Part shown: piece after piece, positions 17,288-27,600 of the stretch
Layout: the number at the start of each line of letters is the position of its first letter
Position numbering within the stretch: position 1 is the stretch's first letter
Assembly (NCBI RefSeq): GCF_035998675.1
Contig: NZ_DASYHI010000020.1
Location: 434,001-498,000 of the forward strand
Direction of reading: 5' to 3'
From: Telluribacter sp035998675
GTDB lineage: Bacteria; Bacteroidota; Bacteroidia; Cytophagales; Spirosomataceae
DNA length: 64,000 bases
Notes under the pieces: model-generated
The model's database searches: none
Told to the model about the DNA's origin: nothing
What the model saw: the letters and a program-made list of their open reading frames with translations, nothing else
Program-made: the position numbers and the translations under genes

Positions 17288-18400
17288 ATGAAACTTAAAG
17301 GAAAAGTTAAATTTGTTAACAAAGACAAAAATCAGTTCTTCCATACCCTACGGAAACGCGTCGATCAACATTTTATTGAAAAAAATATTTCCCGGCACGC
17401 CAACGGTACGATGGTCCTGAAATCGGTGGTCATGTTAGCCGCTTATATTCTGCCCTTTGTTTTTATTCTTTTATTTCAGCCCCCTTTTGCGCTTAGTCTG
17501 CTGTTATGGGTTGTGATGGGCCTGGGGGTAGCCGGCATCGGAATGAGCGTGATGCACGACGCCAACCACGGTGCCTATTCTTCGAATCCCCGCATTAATG
17601 ACCTCATGGGTTGTACACTGAACCTGGCAGGGGGAGGAGTACTTAACTGGAAGCTGCAGCACAACATTCTGCACCATACCTACACCAATGTGGTACCCAT
17701 GGACGAAGATATTCAGGACCGGGTAGTAGTACGTTTGTCCCCGCACACGGTTACCCGTTTTATCCATAAATTTCAGTGGATCTACGCTTTTTTCTTTTAC
17801 GGAATCTTAACCCTTTACTGGGTGCTGCTCAAGGACTTTGTCCAGTTTGTATCTTTTATCCGCTCCGGAGTAAATACCCAAACCAAAACCGAAAACCAGC
17901 TTTTACTCGTAAAGATGATAGTAATGAAGGTGGTTTACTTCCTGGTTCTTTTTGGAGTACCTGTAATTTATTTCAACATTCCGTTTTCCTATATTCTCCC
18001 CGGTTTTCTGCTGATGCACTTCACCGCCGGAATGGTACTTACGGTGGTATTTCAGTTGGCCCATACGGTAGAAGGTACCGCGCATCCGGTGGCTAACGAA
18101 CATGGTGTGATTGAAAACGACTGGGCAATTCACCAATTACAAACTACGGTCAATTTTGCCCGTCATAACAAATGGCTTTCCTGGTACGTTGGTGGACTGA
18201 ACTTTCAGATCGAACATCACCTTTTCCCGCGCATCTGTCATGTACACTACCCCGACATAGCTCCCATTGTAAAACAGACCGCCGAAGAATATGGGCTGGT
18301 TTATATGGAAAATGAATCCTTTACGGCAGCCTTCCGTTCGCACGTAGCTACCTTACAGCGTTTTGGTACACTACCCGATATTAATGAAGCCATTGGCTGA
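17288..18400 (+). CDS. Membrane fatty acid desaturase
   Basis: 370 residues with two pairs of membrane segments and the three histidine boxes of acyl-lipid/acyl-CoA desaturases: HDANH (90-94), HNILHH (125-130) and QIEHH in the C-terminal third (with LFPRICHVHY after it). The QxxHH third box is the form of front-end or DesA3-like enzymes. It would insert a cis double bond into membrane fatty acids, using di-iron chemistry. Single-gene unit ended by a strong terminator. Confidence 0.92.
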   Translation: MKLKGKVKFVNKDKNQFFHTLRKRVDQHFIEKNISRHANGTMVLKSVVMLAAYILPFVFILLFQPPFALSLLLWVVMGLGVAGIGMSVMHDANHGAYSSNPRINDLMGCTLNLAGGGVLNWKLQHNILHHTYTNVVPMDEDIQDRVVVRLSPHTVTRFIHKFQWIYAFFFYGILTLYWVLLKDFVQFVSFIRSGVNTQTKTENQLLLVKMIVMKVVYFLVLFGVPVIYFNIPFSYILPGFLLMHFTAGMVLTVVFQLAHTVEGTAHPVANEHGVIENDWAIHQLQTTVNFARHNKWLSWYVGGLNFQIEHHLFPRICHVHYPDIAPIVKQTAEEYGLVYMENESFTAAFRSHVATLQRFGTLPDINEAIG

Positions 18401-18430
18401 TGCCTTATAGTTGCTTCCTAACCCCAACAA

Positions 18431-18459
18431 AAAAGCTCCCCGGACCGGGGAGCTTTTTT
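18431..18459. terminator. Strong bidirectional terminator
   Basis: AAAAGCTCCCCGG and ACCGGGGAGCTTTTTT form a GC-rich hairpin with A/T runs on both sides. It lies between the desaturase stop (18400) and the convergent small lipoprotein gene (stop 18501), so it can serve both. Confidence 0.88.
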
Positions 18460-18500
18460 GTTGGCAGGATAGCTCCTATACTTCGGGTACCTCTCTCCGT

Positions 18501-18674
18501 TTATCGCCTTCCGCTCATGAGCTTTGCAAAAAGCCATATTACCACCACAATGACCAAAATTACCATAATGGCACCAACCCAAACGCCCCCCTTGAAGATC
18601 GTGCCGATGAAATCACAGCTGGTTAAGCCCAGGGAAAGAAGCAGAATTATCAATAGATTCAGATAAGCTTTCAT
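18501..18674 (-). CDS. Small lipoprotein with one membrane helix (57 residues)
   Basis: Translated by hand: MKAYLNLLIILLLSLGLTSC is a perfect lipoprotein signal with lipobox LTSC (Cys20), followed by DFIGTIFKGGVWVGAIM and a strongly hydrophobic run ending WLFAKLMSGRR. The pattern cysteine, then FK-GVWVG, then a Val/Ile-rich helix is one I recognise from very short proteins found widely in Cytophagales and relatives, sometimes mis-named after a cytidylyltransferase. Function unknown. It converges on the desaturase gene and shares its terminator. Short length is the reason it is easily missed. Confidence 0.72.
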   Translation of the reverse strand: MKAYLNLLIILLLSLGLTSCDFIGTIFKGGVWVGAIMVILVIVVVIWLFAKLMSGRR

Positions 18675-19173
18675 GATTTGTATGAGTTTGAGTGAAACTA
18701 TATTCTAAAAAGTAAAAAATCATTCCAAGTCTTAAAAACAAAGCCTTTTACCTGCGTATAGCCTCCCCTACTCAGCGTTTCTTACTTTCCAAGTACCTCC
18801 CGCTCACATTAATTCTTCTTTTCCCCCTGAAAGCACCTTCTCTCCTCCAGGTTTTCTGCTCCTAAACCATCTGTGGATACTTTTTAAATAATTTCTTAAA
18901 AATCGGCACGGTAGTTGCCAATCACGTAGTAGTACGTACGCAATCACGTAGTTAATACCTGATTTTCATGGTCAAATACACACACAACCGCCGCCCGTTT
19001 GCCTTGCAAAGTTTTGATAAAGAAGCCTCTACGCCGACTGCTTCTGTCAACACTCAACTCCATTCCCAAAAATATCCCTGGCCCGGACCGCCCTGAGGCA
19101 TTGTCCAAAAGGAAAGTACCTACTTCTTTTTCTATATATAATACCGTTTACCGTGACCCGTAAGTCCTCCCTC
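18675..19173. other. Long spacer upstream of the secreted-protein cluster
   Basis: About 500 bp upstream of the four-gene surface-protein cluster. It holds two identical 12-bp direct repeats (18919-18952) and an in-frame ATG ORF of 42 codons (18968-19096) with no recognisable features. I see no other gene in it. Confidence 0.4.
18919..18952. promoter_or_regulatory. Pair of 12-bp direct repeats (CAATCACGTAGT), candidate operator
   Basis: CAATCACGTAGT occurs at 18919-18930 and 18941-18952, centre-to-centre 22 bp, i.e. about two helical turns, with the palindrome GTACGTAC between them. Spacing and identity suit a dimeric regulator that binds one face of the DNA. It lies about 220 bp upstream of the first large secreted-protein gene. 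Confidence 0.45.
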
Positions 19174-21663
19174 ATGAAAAAATTTTACTCTCTGATTTTC
19201 CATAAAACTACCCTCCTGCTCGCCGGTGCGCTTCTGTTTTTTACAGCTTCTGTATCACGGGCGCAGATACTCTCGACGGGGGCGGTAAAAGCCAATTTTG
19301 GGGTCGATGCCGGCTTATATTCCGGTACCGTGGAGTTTGGTCTCGGCAGCCCGGCAGCGGGCACCAACGACTGGTTCAACGGGCCTTCCGGAAGGGGTCT
19401 CATCAGGGAACTGTATCCTGATTCAATCAAAACTCTGCTTCAAACCTCGGCGAACCCCACCTACGAACGCCGGATGAAGGGAAACCTGAGCAGTTTTGTA
19501 GACGTGGCAGGTACTAAAAGTCAGATACTAATTGATGGGGTTTGGGCCCGCGACCATTTTGGGGGTACCGGCGGAACTGATCAAACTTCCTATACCACGG
19601 CGAGTAAAAATGGCGAGGACCCGGCTATCTGGAGTCCCGGCTCTTCCAACGTGCTCGGCAAAAATGACTTATTAGACGTGGCCGGGCACATGGTGCGGGA
19701 TATTGATACCGATCCGGCCAATGCAAAAAATAATCTCTGGTTTTTTGGTATAATCAACCGGGCCGAGCCCGGTGGTGACGCCTACATGGATTTTGAATTT
19801 TTTGCCAAGAGTATTTCCTACACCCCCGGCAGTGGATTTACGTCAGGAGGGGCTGATTTGGGACATACCGCTTTTCAATTTGATGCCCAGGGCAACATTA
19901 CCAAGGTAGGAGACTTTATCTTCAACGTAGCCCTCACCGGCGGTGGCTCAACCCCCACCATTGAAGTACGGGTGTGGGTGAGCCGGACCGCCTACAACTC
20001 TATTACTCCCAAAACCTTTACCTGGGGCAGTAGTTTCGACGGGGCGTTTACCGGCTCTCCTTTTGGCTATGCCACTATCAATCCCCTGCCCGGAAATACC
20101 GATGCCGTTGGCCTGGTTAACCAGAGCGGACAAAATCCGGCCGCTCCTCCCTGGGGTACCAAAGGTACCAAATCCAATACCTGGGGTACCAGCTACCTTG
20201 ACTACTCGGTGGCCGAGGTGGGTATTAACCTAACCGCCTTTGGGATGGACCACGCCTCTCTTTCCGGACTAGACCCTTGTCTTTTCCCGTTGCACACCTT
20301 TATAATCAAAACGCGGGCGTCCTCTTCTTTCACCGCCCAGCTCAAAGACTTTTCGGGCCCCTACAAATGGGGGCAGCCCAATGTGGATCCTACCATACTG
20401 GGTAATCCACTGCTCTCCTGCCTGAACCCGACCACCACCCTCTCTACTGATATTGACAGGAAGGACGTAGGATACGCCTGGACTACAATAAATGGCAAAA
20501 TTGATACTGACCCCAACCAGAGGACAATTCAGGTGAGTAAGCCCGGTACCTATACGCTGGACGTCACACTACCTACCGGCTGTCATAATCAGAAGAGAAG
20601 TATCTCTGTTTCGTATGACCCTACCAAACCTTTTTTAAATACTCCCACTACAACTACCAAAGTGGCCTGCAATGGCAATGACGGCGCAGTAACCCTGAAC
20701 GTAACGGGTGGCACGGCCCCGTACACCTACCTTTGGTCCAATGGGGCTACCACCAAAAACATCACCGGACTGGTACCCGATACCTATTCGGCTACCATAA
20801 CCGATGGCAACAACTGTACTACCACGGCTTCGGCCACAGTGGCAGCGCGGGTTTCTACGACTATTACCCACTCGAGTACTTCGGCCACCTGCTTCGGTCT
20901 AAAAAACGGAGCTATTGACATTAGCACAACCGGCAAAACCCCGCTGACTTTTCTTTGGTCCAACGGAAATACCACCGAAGACATCTCTAAAATCGGAGCG
21001 GGCACCTACACCGTTACCGTAACCGATGCCGATGGCTGCAAGCAGTCTCAGCCGGTAGTTGTGGCGCAGCCAGCGGCCATAACGGGTACCATAGCTAAAA
21101 CCGACGATACCGACCCCAGCCCCCTGGTGGCCACCGGTACTGCTAACCTGACGGCCAGTGGCGGAACGCCGGGCTACACCTACCTCTGGTCCAACGCGGC
21201 TACCACCGAGAATCTCTCGGGCCTCAGCCGCAACAGCTACACCGTGACCATCACCGACCAGAACGGCTGCACCGGGACCGCTACTACCCAGATCTGGGAG
21301 CCCGAAATCTGTAACGACGGCATTGACAACAACGGCAACGGACTCACCGACTGTCAGGACTCAGACTGTACCCCGGCCAGTCCGGGTACTATTACTACCA
21401 GTGACACAAAACCGTGCGTCGGGGAAAGTACCGTCTACTCAGTGACTGCGGTACCAAATCTTCAGTATACCTGGACGGTACCTGCCAACGCCACCCTGGT
21501 AAGCGGACAAGGTACTTCCAGCATTGCGGTGAGCTGGACAACTACTTCGCCCGGACAGATTTGTGTAGTGGCCGACAACGTAGGATGCACCAGCGCGCCG
21601 GCCTGCCTTTCGGCTACTCCCCGGGAAGCCCCCGCCACGCCCAGCCTTATTCTGAAAAACTAA
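19174..21663 (+). CDS. Large secreted protein with three SprB repeats
   Basis: 829 residues from the ATG at 19174, which opens the signal peptide (KTTLLLAGALLFFTASVSRAQ); a GTG seven codons earlier is the alternative. The first ~450 residues form a beta-rich domain that I do not recognise. Three SprB-type repeats follow (about 495-705; pattern GGTxPYTYLWSNGATT...GTYTVTVTDxxGC), then ICNDGIDNNGNGLTDCQDSDC, a Cys/Asp motif often found in Bacteroidota exoproteins, and a last Ig-like domain. It ends TPSLILKN with no obvious T9SS sorting domain. Only 28 bp separate it from the giant downstream gene. Likely cell-surface or adhesive; function inferred from repeats only. Confidence 0.8.
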   Translation: MKKFYSLIFHKTTLLLAGALLFFTASVSRAQILSTGAVKANFGVDAGLYSGTVEFGLGSPAAGTNDWFNGPSGRGLIRELYPDSIKTLLQTSANPTYERRMKGNLSSFVDVAGTKSQILIDGVWARDHFGGTGGTDQTSYTTASKNGEDPAIWSPGSSNVLGKNDLLDVAGHMVRDIDTDPANAKNNLWFFGIINRAEPGGDAYMDFEFFAKSISYTPGSGFTSGGADLGHTAFQFDAQGNITKVGDFIFNVALTGGGSTPTIEVRVWVSRTAYNSITPKTFTWGSSFDGAFTGSPFGYATINPLPGNTDAVGLVNQSGQNPAAPPWGTKGTKSNTWGTSYLDYSVAEVGINLTAFGMDHASLSGLDPCLFPLHTFIIKTRASSSFTAQLKDFSGPYKWGQPNVDPTILGNPLLSCLNPTTTLSTDIDRKDVGYAWTTINGKIDTDPNQRTIQVSKPGTYTLDVTLPTGCHNQKRSISVSYDPTKPFLNTPTTTTKVACNGNDGAVTLNVTGGTAPYTYLWSNGATTKNITGLVPDTYSATITDGNNCTTTASATVAARVSTTITHSSTSATCFGLKNGAIDISTTGKTPLTFLWSNGNTTEDISKIGAGTYTVTVTDADGCKQSQPVVVAQPAAITGTIAKTDDTDPSPLVATGTANLTASGGTPGYTYLWSNAATTENLSGLSRNSYTVTITDQNGCTGTATTQIWEPEICNDGIDNNGNGLTDCQDSDCTPASPGTITTSDTKPCVGESTVYSVTAVPNLQYTWTVPANATLVSGQGTSSIAVSWTTTSPGQICVVADNVGCTSAPACLSATPREAPATPSLILKN

Positions 21664-21691
21664 TAAACGCAGGGCCAATTCACTCACCCTC

Positions 21692-24600
21692 ATGAAGATG
21701 TTAACTGTACAGAATCGAATGAAGAAACTTTTACAAACTACCTACTGGCTCCAGCCTATACCTGTATACAGGAAGGTAGCCCAGGCGGTGGTTCTGCTGG
21801 TAATTTTATTTGGTTTTTCCCGCCCCTTACTGGCTCAAACCGTTACCAAGCAGCTTTATCTGAAAAGCGGTAATATCCTAAACCGGACCGTACCAACCGG
21901 TAGTACGGTAACTTCCACTATATCCCTGACCAAACAAACTGCGGTTGTTACCGGCAGCGGCACCTTTCAGACCAGTAATAGTGGCTCATCTACTGGCTCT
22001 CTCTCCAGTAGTTCTACCTTTGCACCTACGGGTTCCAATCGGCTGCTACTGGTCAGTATTGCCTCCACCCCCGGAGCAAGTAATGCCGTAACCGGAGTCA
22101 CGTTCGGGGGTACCGCCCTTACAAAATTGAATCAGGTTGTTACGGGAACGGACGCCAAAGCGGAATTGTGGTACCTGATTAATCCCTCCACTACAGCAGC
22201 TTTGGTTACCATATCCTGGCCAGCCGGACAGACCCTGGAAGCGGTGGTGGGGGTTGCTATGTTTGATAATGTAGACGTGACGGCCCCTTTTGGCACCAAT
22301 GTTACGGGCACCGGTACTACCACACCGGCTTCGGTAGCGGCGCCATCAGCGCTGGGTGATATTGTGGTAGACGTTGTGGGTACACGCGCCAAGAACAATG
22401 CCAGCAGTGGAGGTCAGACAACCATTTTCAACAGCAGCACCAATAGCATCGGTGCCTTGTCCAGTTACAAAGGAGCTACCGCTGGTTCAACTAGTATGTC
22501 CTGGAATATTTCGGGAGGGCCAAGTCAGGCCTGGGCGCAGATTGGGGTGGCGGTGAAAGGTGCCTCTACGGATGCTTCTTTTACCTTGTCGCCAGCTCTC
22601 TGCAGTAGTTTTAGTATTCCATCCGGGCAAAACATCGTAGTTACGGCTCATGCTACTTCCTCCTCCCCAATCAGTACCACTAGTTCTTTCCCCTTTATTA
22701 CTGCACTTCGATACGGCACAACCACTATCGCTACCAGTAATACCGCGACCTGGACGGCCGGAGCTGGTAATACCGGTATAATTACAGCAACTTATACGCT
22801 GGCAGCTCCCGTTACGGTACCAGCCGGGCAGGCAATAGTTCTGGAGCTGTCCAATGACTACACCAGTGCCAATGTAGTCGTGAACTACGATGCTTCCACC
22901 ACAATATCAAAAATAGATATTCCCACTACTACTTATATAAACATTAATAGCCTTGACGGCTACAATGCTGCCTATGCCTCCGGGGGCTCGGTAGTTACAC
23001 AACGCACCGTTGGTAATACCGTTTACATCAGGTCGGTAGTGAGTGACCCATTTGGTGAATATGATATTAACGGCCTGGACCTGCTGATTAGCCGTTCGGG
23101 TGGCGGGTCAACCACCGTCGCTGTCCCCTATGTGACCTCGGTGGGATGTACCAAAATATACGAGTACGCCTGGACGCCCACCCAGGCCGGTACCTATACC
23201 CTGCAGGGTACGGCCAAAGAAGGGACCGAAGGTACCGTTACCCATGTATCTTCAAAAAGCTTCACGGTGGTAGCCCCCTCTCTATCGGTTACCAAAACCA
23301 TAACTTCGCCCGCATCAGGTCCCTACACAATCAATAGTACTATAACCTACAATATTGCCATTGCCAATACGGGTGCTACCAGTATTACGACGCTGCCATT
23401 AAAAGACATTTATTACAATTCCTGTTTACAGTACGTCAGTGCCTCCGTAACGCCTACTAATGTCTCGGGTGGTACCATTACCTGGAACAACCTGGGAACT
23501 TTGGCTTCGGGTGCTACTCAGAATATTACCGTAACCTTTAAGGTAATTGGCAACTATGACCCGGCCCGAAATATTGCTCAGGTTGATAATGCTACCGATA
23601 ATATCGGAAACACGGTTTCGGCTGTCAGTAGCCCCCTTGATATCACTATTGAGGAACCTCCCGTAGTCAACGACGACCAGGCCTGTGTCCAGGGGGCTGC
23701 GGCCATACATGTACTAGCTAACGATACTGACCCCGATGCGGCAGGTTTTCTGTCGGCTCATGCCAATTCATACACCGTTACCATTCTATCGGCTCCTGCG
23801 GCCGGTAAAGCCACCGTAGCCGTTAACCCCGACAACACCATTCAGTTTACCCCGGTCGGAGTGGCCGAAAACGAAACCCTGACGGTTGTATACCGCCTTA
23901 CCGACAACGCCGGCTATACCGATGACGCCACCGTGGCGGTGCTTTATTCTACGGTGAATAACGCCCCCGTCGCCACCAACGACCTGGCAAGTACCACCTC
24001 TGAACTGCCGGTTGTCATACCGGTACTGTCCAATGACAGCGACGCCGATGGTACCCTGCAAGCACCCACTATCGTTGCGCAGCCTTCCTTTGGAACCGTA
24101 ATAGTGAATGCGGACGGAACCATCACCTACACCCCAAGCCCCGGCTTTACCGGAGTAGATGAATTTACCTATCAGGTATGTGACAACGGCTGCCCGTCTC
24201 CTGCCCAGTGTTCTGTCGCTACCGTATCCGTTCAGGTTGACTTTGCCGTGTACGTCTGTACTTCCGGTCCCAGTACATTGAAGGTTCCGGCCATCCAGGA
24301 TGCAGTCAGCTATACCTGGGGTTTACCAGCGGGCGCTGTGATTGTCAGCGGTGCCAATACCAATGAAATTCTGGTTGACTGGTCCGCCGTGGTACCAGGC
24401 CCTTATAATGTTTGCGTAAAGTCGGTGAACGAATGCGGTGAAAGTGCCCAGCAGTGTGTGCAGGTGGTGGTCAATACCCTCCAGCTTTCGCTGGTACCTG
24501 CCAATGCTACCTGCTTTGGGGTAAGTAATGGTTCCATAAACCTCAGCGTGACCGGAGGCATTGGCCCCTATTCCTACGCCTGGTCCAATGGCGCTTCGGT

Positions 24601-27600
24601 AGAGGACCCGGGCGGACTAGCCCCCGGTACCTATACGGTTACCGTTACCGACAAGTATGGCTGTACCACTACCGGTAGTACTACCATTACCCAACCCGCC
24701 TCAGCTTTGAGTATCAGCGGAGCAGTCACCAATGAAAACCCCCACGGCGCTTCTAACGGATCCATAAGTCTTACCGTAAGCGGTAGTACCCCCGGCTATA
24801 CCTACCTGTGGTCCAATGGTTCTACCACCAAAGACCAGAGCGGTTTACTGGGAGGTACTTATACCGTAGTGGTTACCGACGCCGCGGGTTGCAGCAAGGA
24901 AATGATTTTTACCGTCGACCGGGTAGGTGGTCCGTTGGCTATCAGCTCCCTATCCAAAACGGATGTACTTTGTTTTGGGGGTAGTACCGGAAAAATTGAG
25001 CTGGAAGTAATTGGCGGAACCAAGCCCTATACTTATAGCTGGACCCGTTCGGGTACAGTGGTAGGTACTTCGCAGGATTTATCCGGCCTTATCGCCGGTA
25101 CCTATTCGGTTACTGTTACGGACAATGCGGGAGCTACTGCAACCGGTAGCATTAGCGTAGGTCAGCCCGCCGGTGCGTTAACCCTAACCAGGACTTCCGT
25201 TAACTCAACCTGTAACGGAGCCAGTAATGGCACCATTGACCTGACCGTAACGGGTGGTACGGCTCCTTATACTTACCTCTGGTCAAACGGCTCCACCACC
25301 CAGGACCTGAGTTCACTGGCGGCAGGTACCTATTCGGTTACCGTAACCGATGCCAATGGCTGTACGGCTACTTCCTCCGCTACTATCACCGAACCCGTCG
25401 CCCTGGTCGTTACGGGTCTTGTTACCAACGCCGTTTGCAGTCTGCCCAATCAGGGTGCTGTCAATATCAGCGTTTCGGGAGGTACCGGTCCCTATACCTA
25501 CGCCTGGACCAACGGCTCCACTACCGAGGATCTTACGGGCCTGACTACCGGCCAGTACGCGGTTGCCATCACTGACGCCGCCGGTTGTAAAACAGTAACT
25601 ACCTTCACCGTCGAAAACCTTTGCATTGGTGTTGCTAAAACCATCAGCAGCGCCCCGGTCAATAACCGCGACGGCTCCTACACCCTTACCTATCAAATTA
25701 AGGTAGAGAATAAAGGGAGCATAAACCTATCCGGAGTACAGGTGGTGGAAGACCTCACCGCTACGTTCCAGGGCGCGGCCTTTGCCGTGAACAATGTAGC
25801 GAGTGGTAAATTTGTAGTAAATCCTTTCTTCAACGGTAACTCTGATAAAAATCTGCTGGGCGCTTCCCAAAGCCTCGTGGTAGCGGAGTCAGGTATTGTA
25901 GAGTTTACCGTAACGGTTACCCCAGGAGCGGTACTTGGCGTGTATACTAATACCGCCACCGGCCAGGGTCAGGACACCAACGGACTTTCGGTAACAGATA
26001 ATTCTCAGAATGGTACCTCTACCGACCCCGATACCGACGGCAACCCCACCAACAACGACGTAGCCACCCCGGTAACTTTTACCGAAGCCCCGCTCCTGGG
26101 GGTAGCCAAGGCTCTGACCAGTGCCCCGGTCAACAACGGCGACGGCTCTTACAATTTGACCTTTACTTTCACCCTGCAGAACATGGGGAATGTACCCCTG
26201 AAAAACCTGCAGCTGACCGACAACCTGACTACGACCTTCGGGGGCGCGCCCGTTGCGGTAACAAATCTGGCCGCCAGTTCGGGTCTGACGGTTAACGCTG
26301 ATTTTAATGGTACCAGTATCCAGAATTTGCTGGCCGGTGCAGACGAGTTGCTGGTTAATGAAATAAAAACCGTTACCCTCAGCCTGACCGTAACGCCGGA
26401 CGGTGCGGGTCCCTATACTAATTTCGCCACGGGAACGGCCAACGGTCCGGGTGGAACGCCCACCACCGACCGCTCACAGGATGGTACCAGCCCTGACCCG
26501 GATAAAGATGGCGACCCCGAGAATGACGATGAGGAAACTCCTATTTCATTTCCCGAAAATCCGGGCATAGGTCTGGCCAAGCAGCTGGTAGCCGCACCCG
26601 TTTCCAACAATGACGGTACCTTTACGTTCACCTACCGGTTTACCGTTGAAAACACCGGGGATGTAGACCTGAAAAACATCCAGATTACCGATGACCTGAC
26701 TGCTACGTTTGGCTCCAGTACCTTTGTTGTGGAGAGCATCCTGAGTGAAAACCTGGCGGTAAATACGGCCTATACCGGTACTACGAATAAAAATTTATTA
26801 GCCGGTACTGACCTGCTGGAAGTAGGGGAACAAGGTACCTTGCTGTTAACAATAAAGGCCACCCCCGGCACCAACCTGGGACCTTACCTGAACAGTGCCA
26901 CCGCCCGCGGAACCAGCCAGTTTGGTACTCAGGTAGAAGACCTTTCGACGGATGGTATTGATGTGGACCCCGAAAACGACGGTCCCGGTGATAACGATGA
27001 ACCTACCCCGGTCAGCTTTACCGAAACTCCGTTGTTGGGGGTAGCCAAAGAAGTAGGAAGTAGTACTAATAACCGCGATGGCAGCTACGCCGTTTCCTTT
27101 ACCCTGCGGGTCCGGAACATGGGCAACGTACCATTAACCGGGGTACAGATTACCGATGATCTGGCCGCTGCCTTCTCGGGCGCAACCGACTACGTAGTAA
27201 CGGGAGTCAGTACTTCTCAAAATTTAACAGCCAATGGCTCTTACAACGGAAGCACCGACCTGAATCTCCTTGCGGTGCCCAGTTCGCTGGCCTTCAACGA
27301 AACCGGCACGGTTACGCTTTCGGTACGGGTAACACCCGGAAGCAAACTGGGTGTTTATACCAATTCGGCTTTCGGCAGTGGTGTGTCACCGGGCGGCGTA
27401 ACCGTGACCGATGTATCGGAAGACGGTCCAGAAGTAGACCCCGATGATGATGGCAATCCCGGTAACAACAGCACCGAAACGCCGCTCACCTTTACCGAAG
27501 CGCCCCAGATAGGGCTGGCCAAACGGGTAACAGGTACTCCCCTTGCCAACGGAAATAACACCTATACCCTTACCTACGAAATCAGGGCGGAGAATACCGG

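Noticed and set aside
18968..19096. 42-codon ORF in the spacer before the surface-protein cluster
   Set aside because: No signal peptide, motif or ribosome-binding evidence, and it ends in a Pro-rich run; chance is likely.
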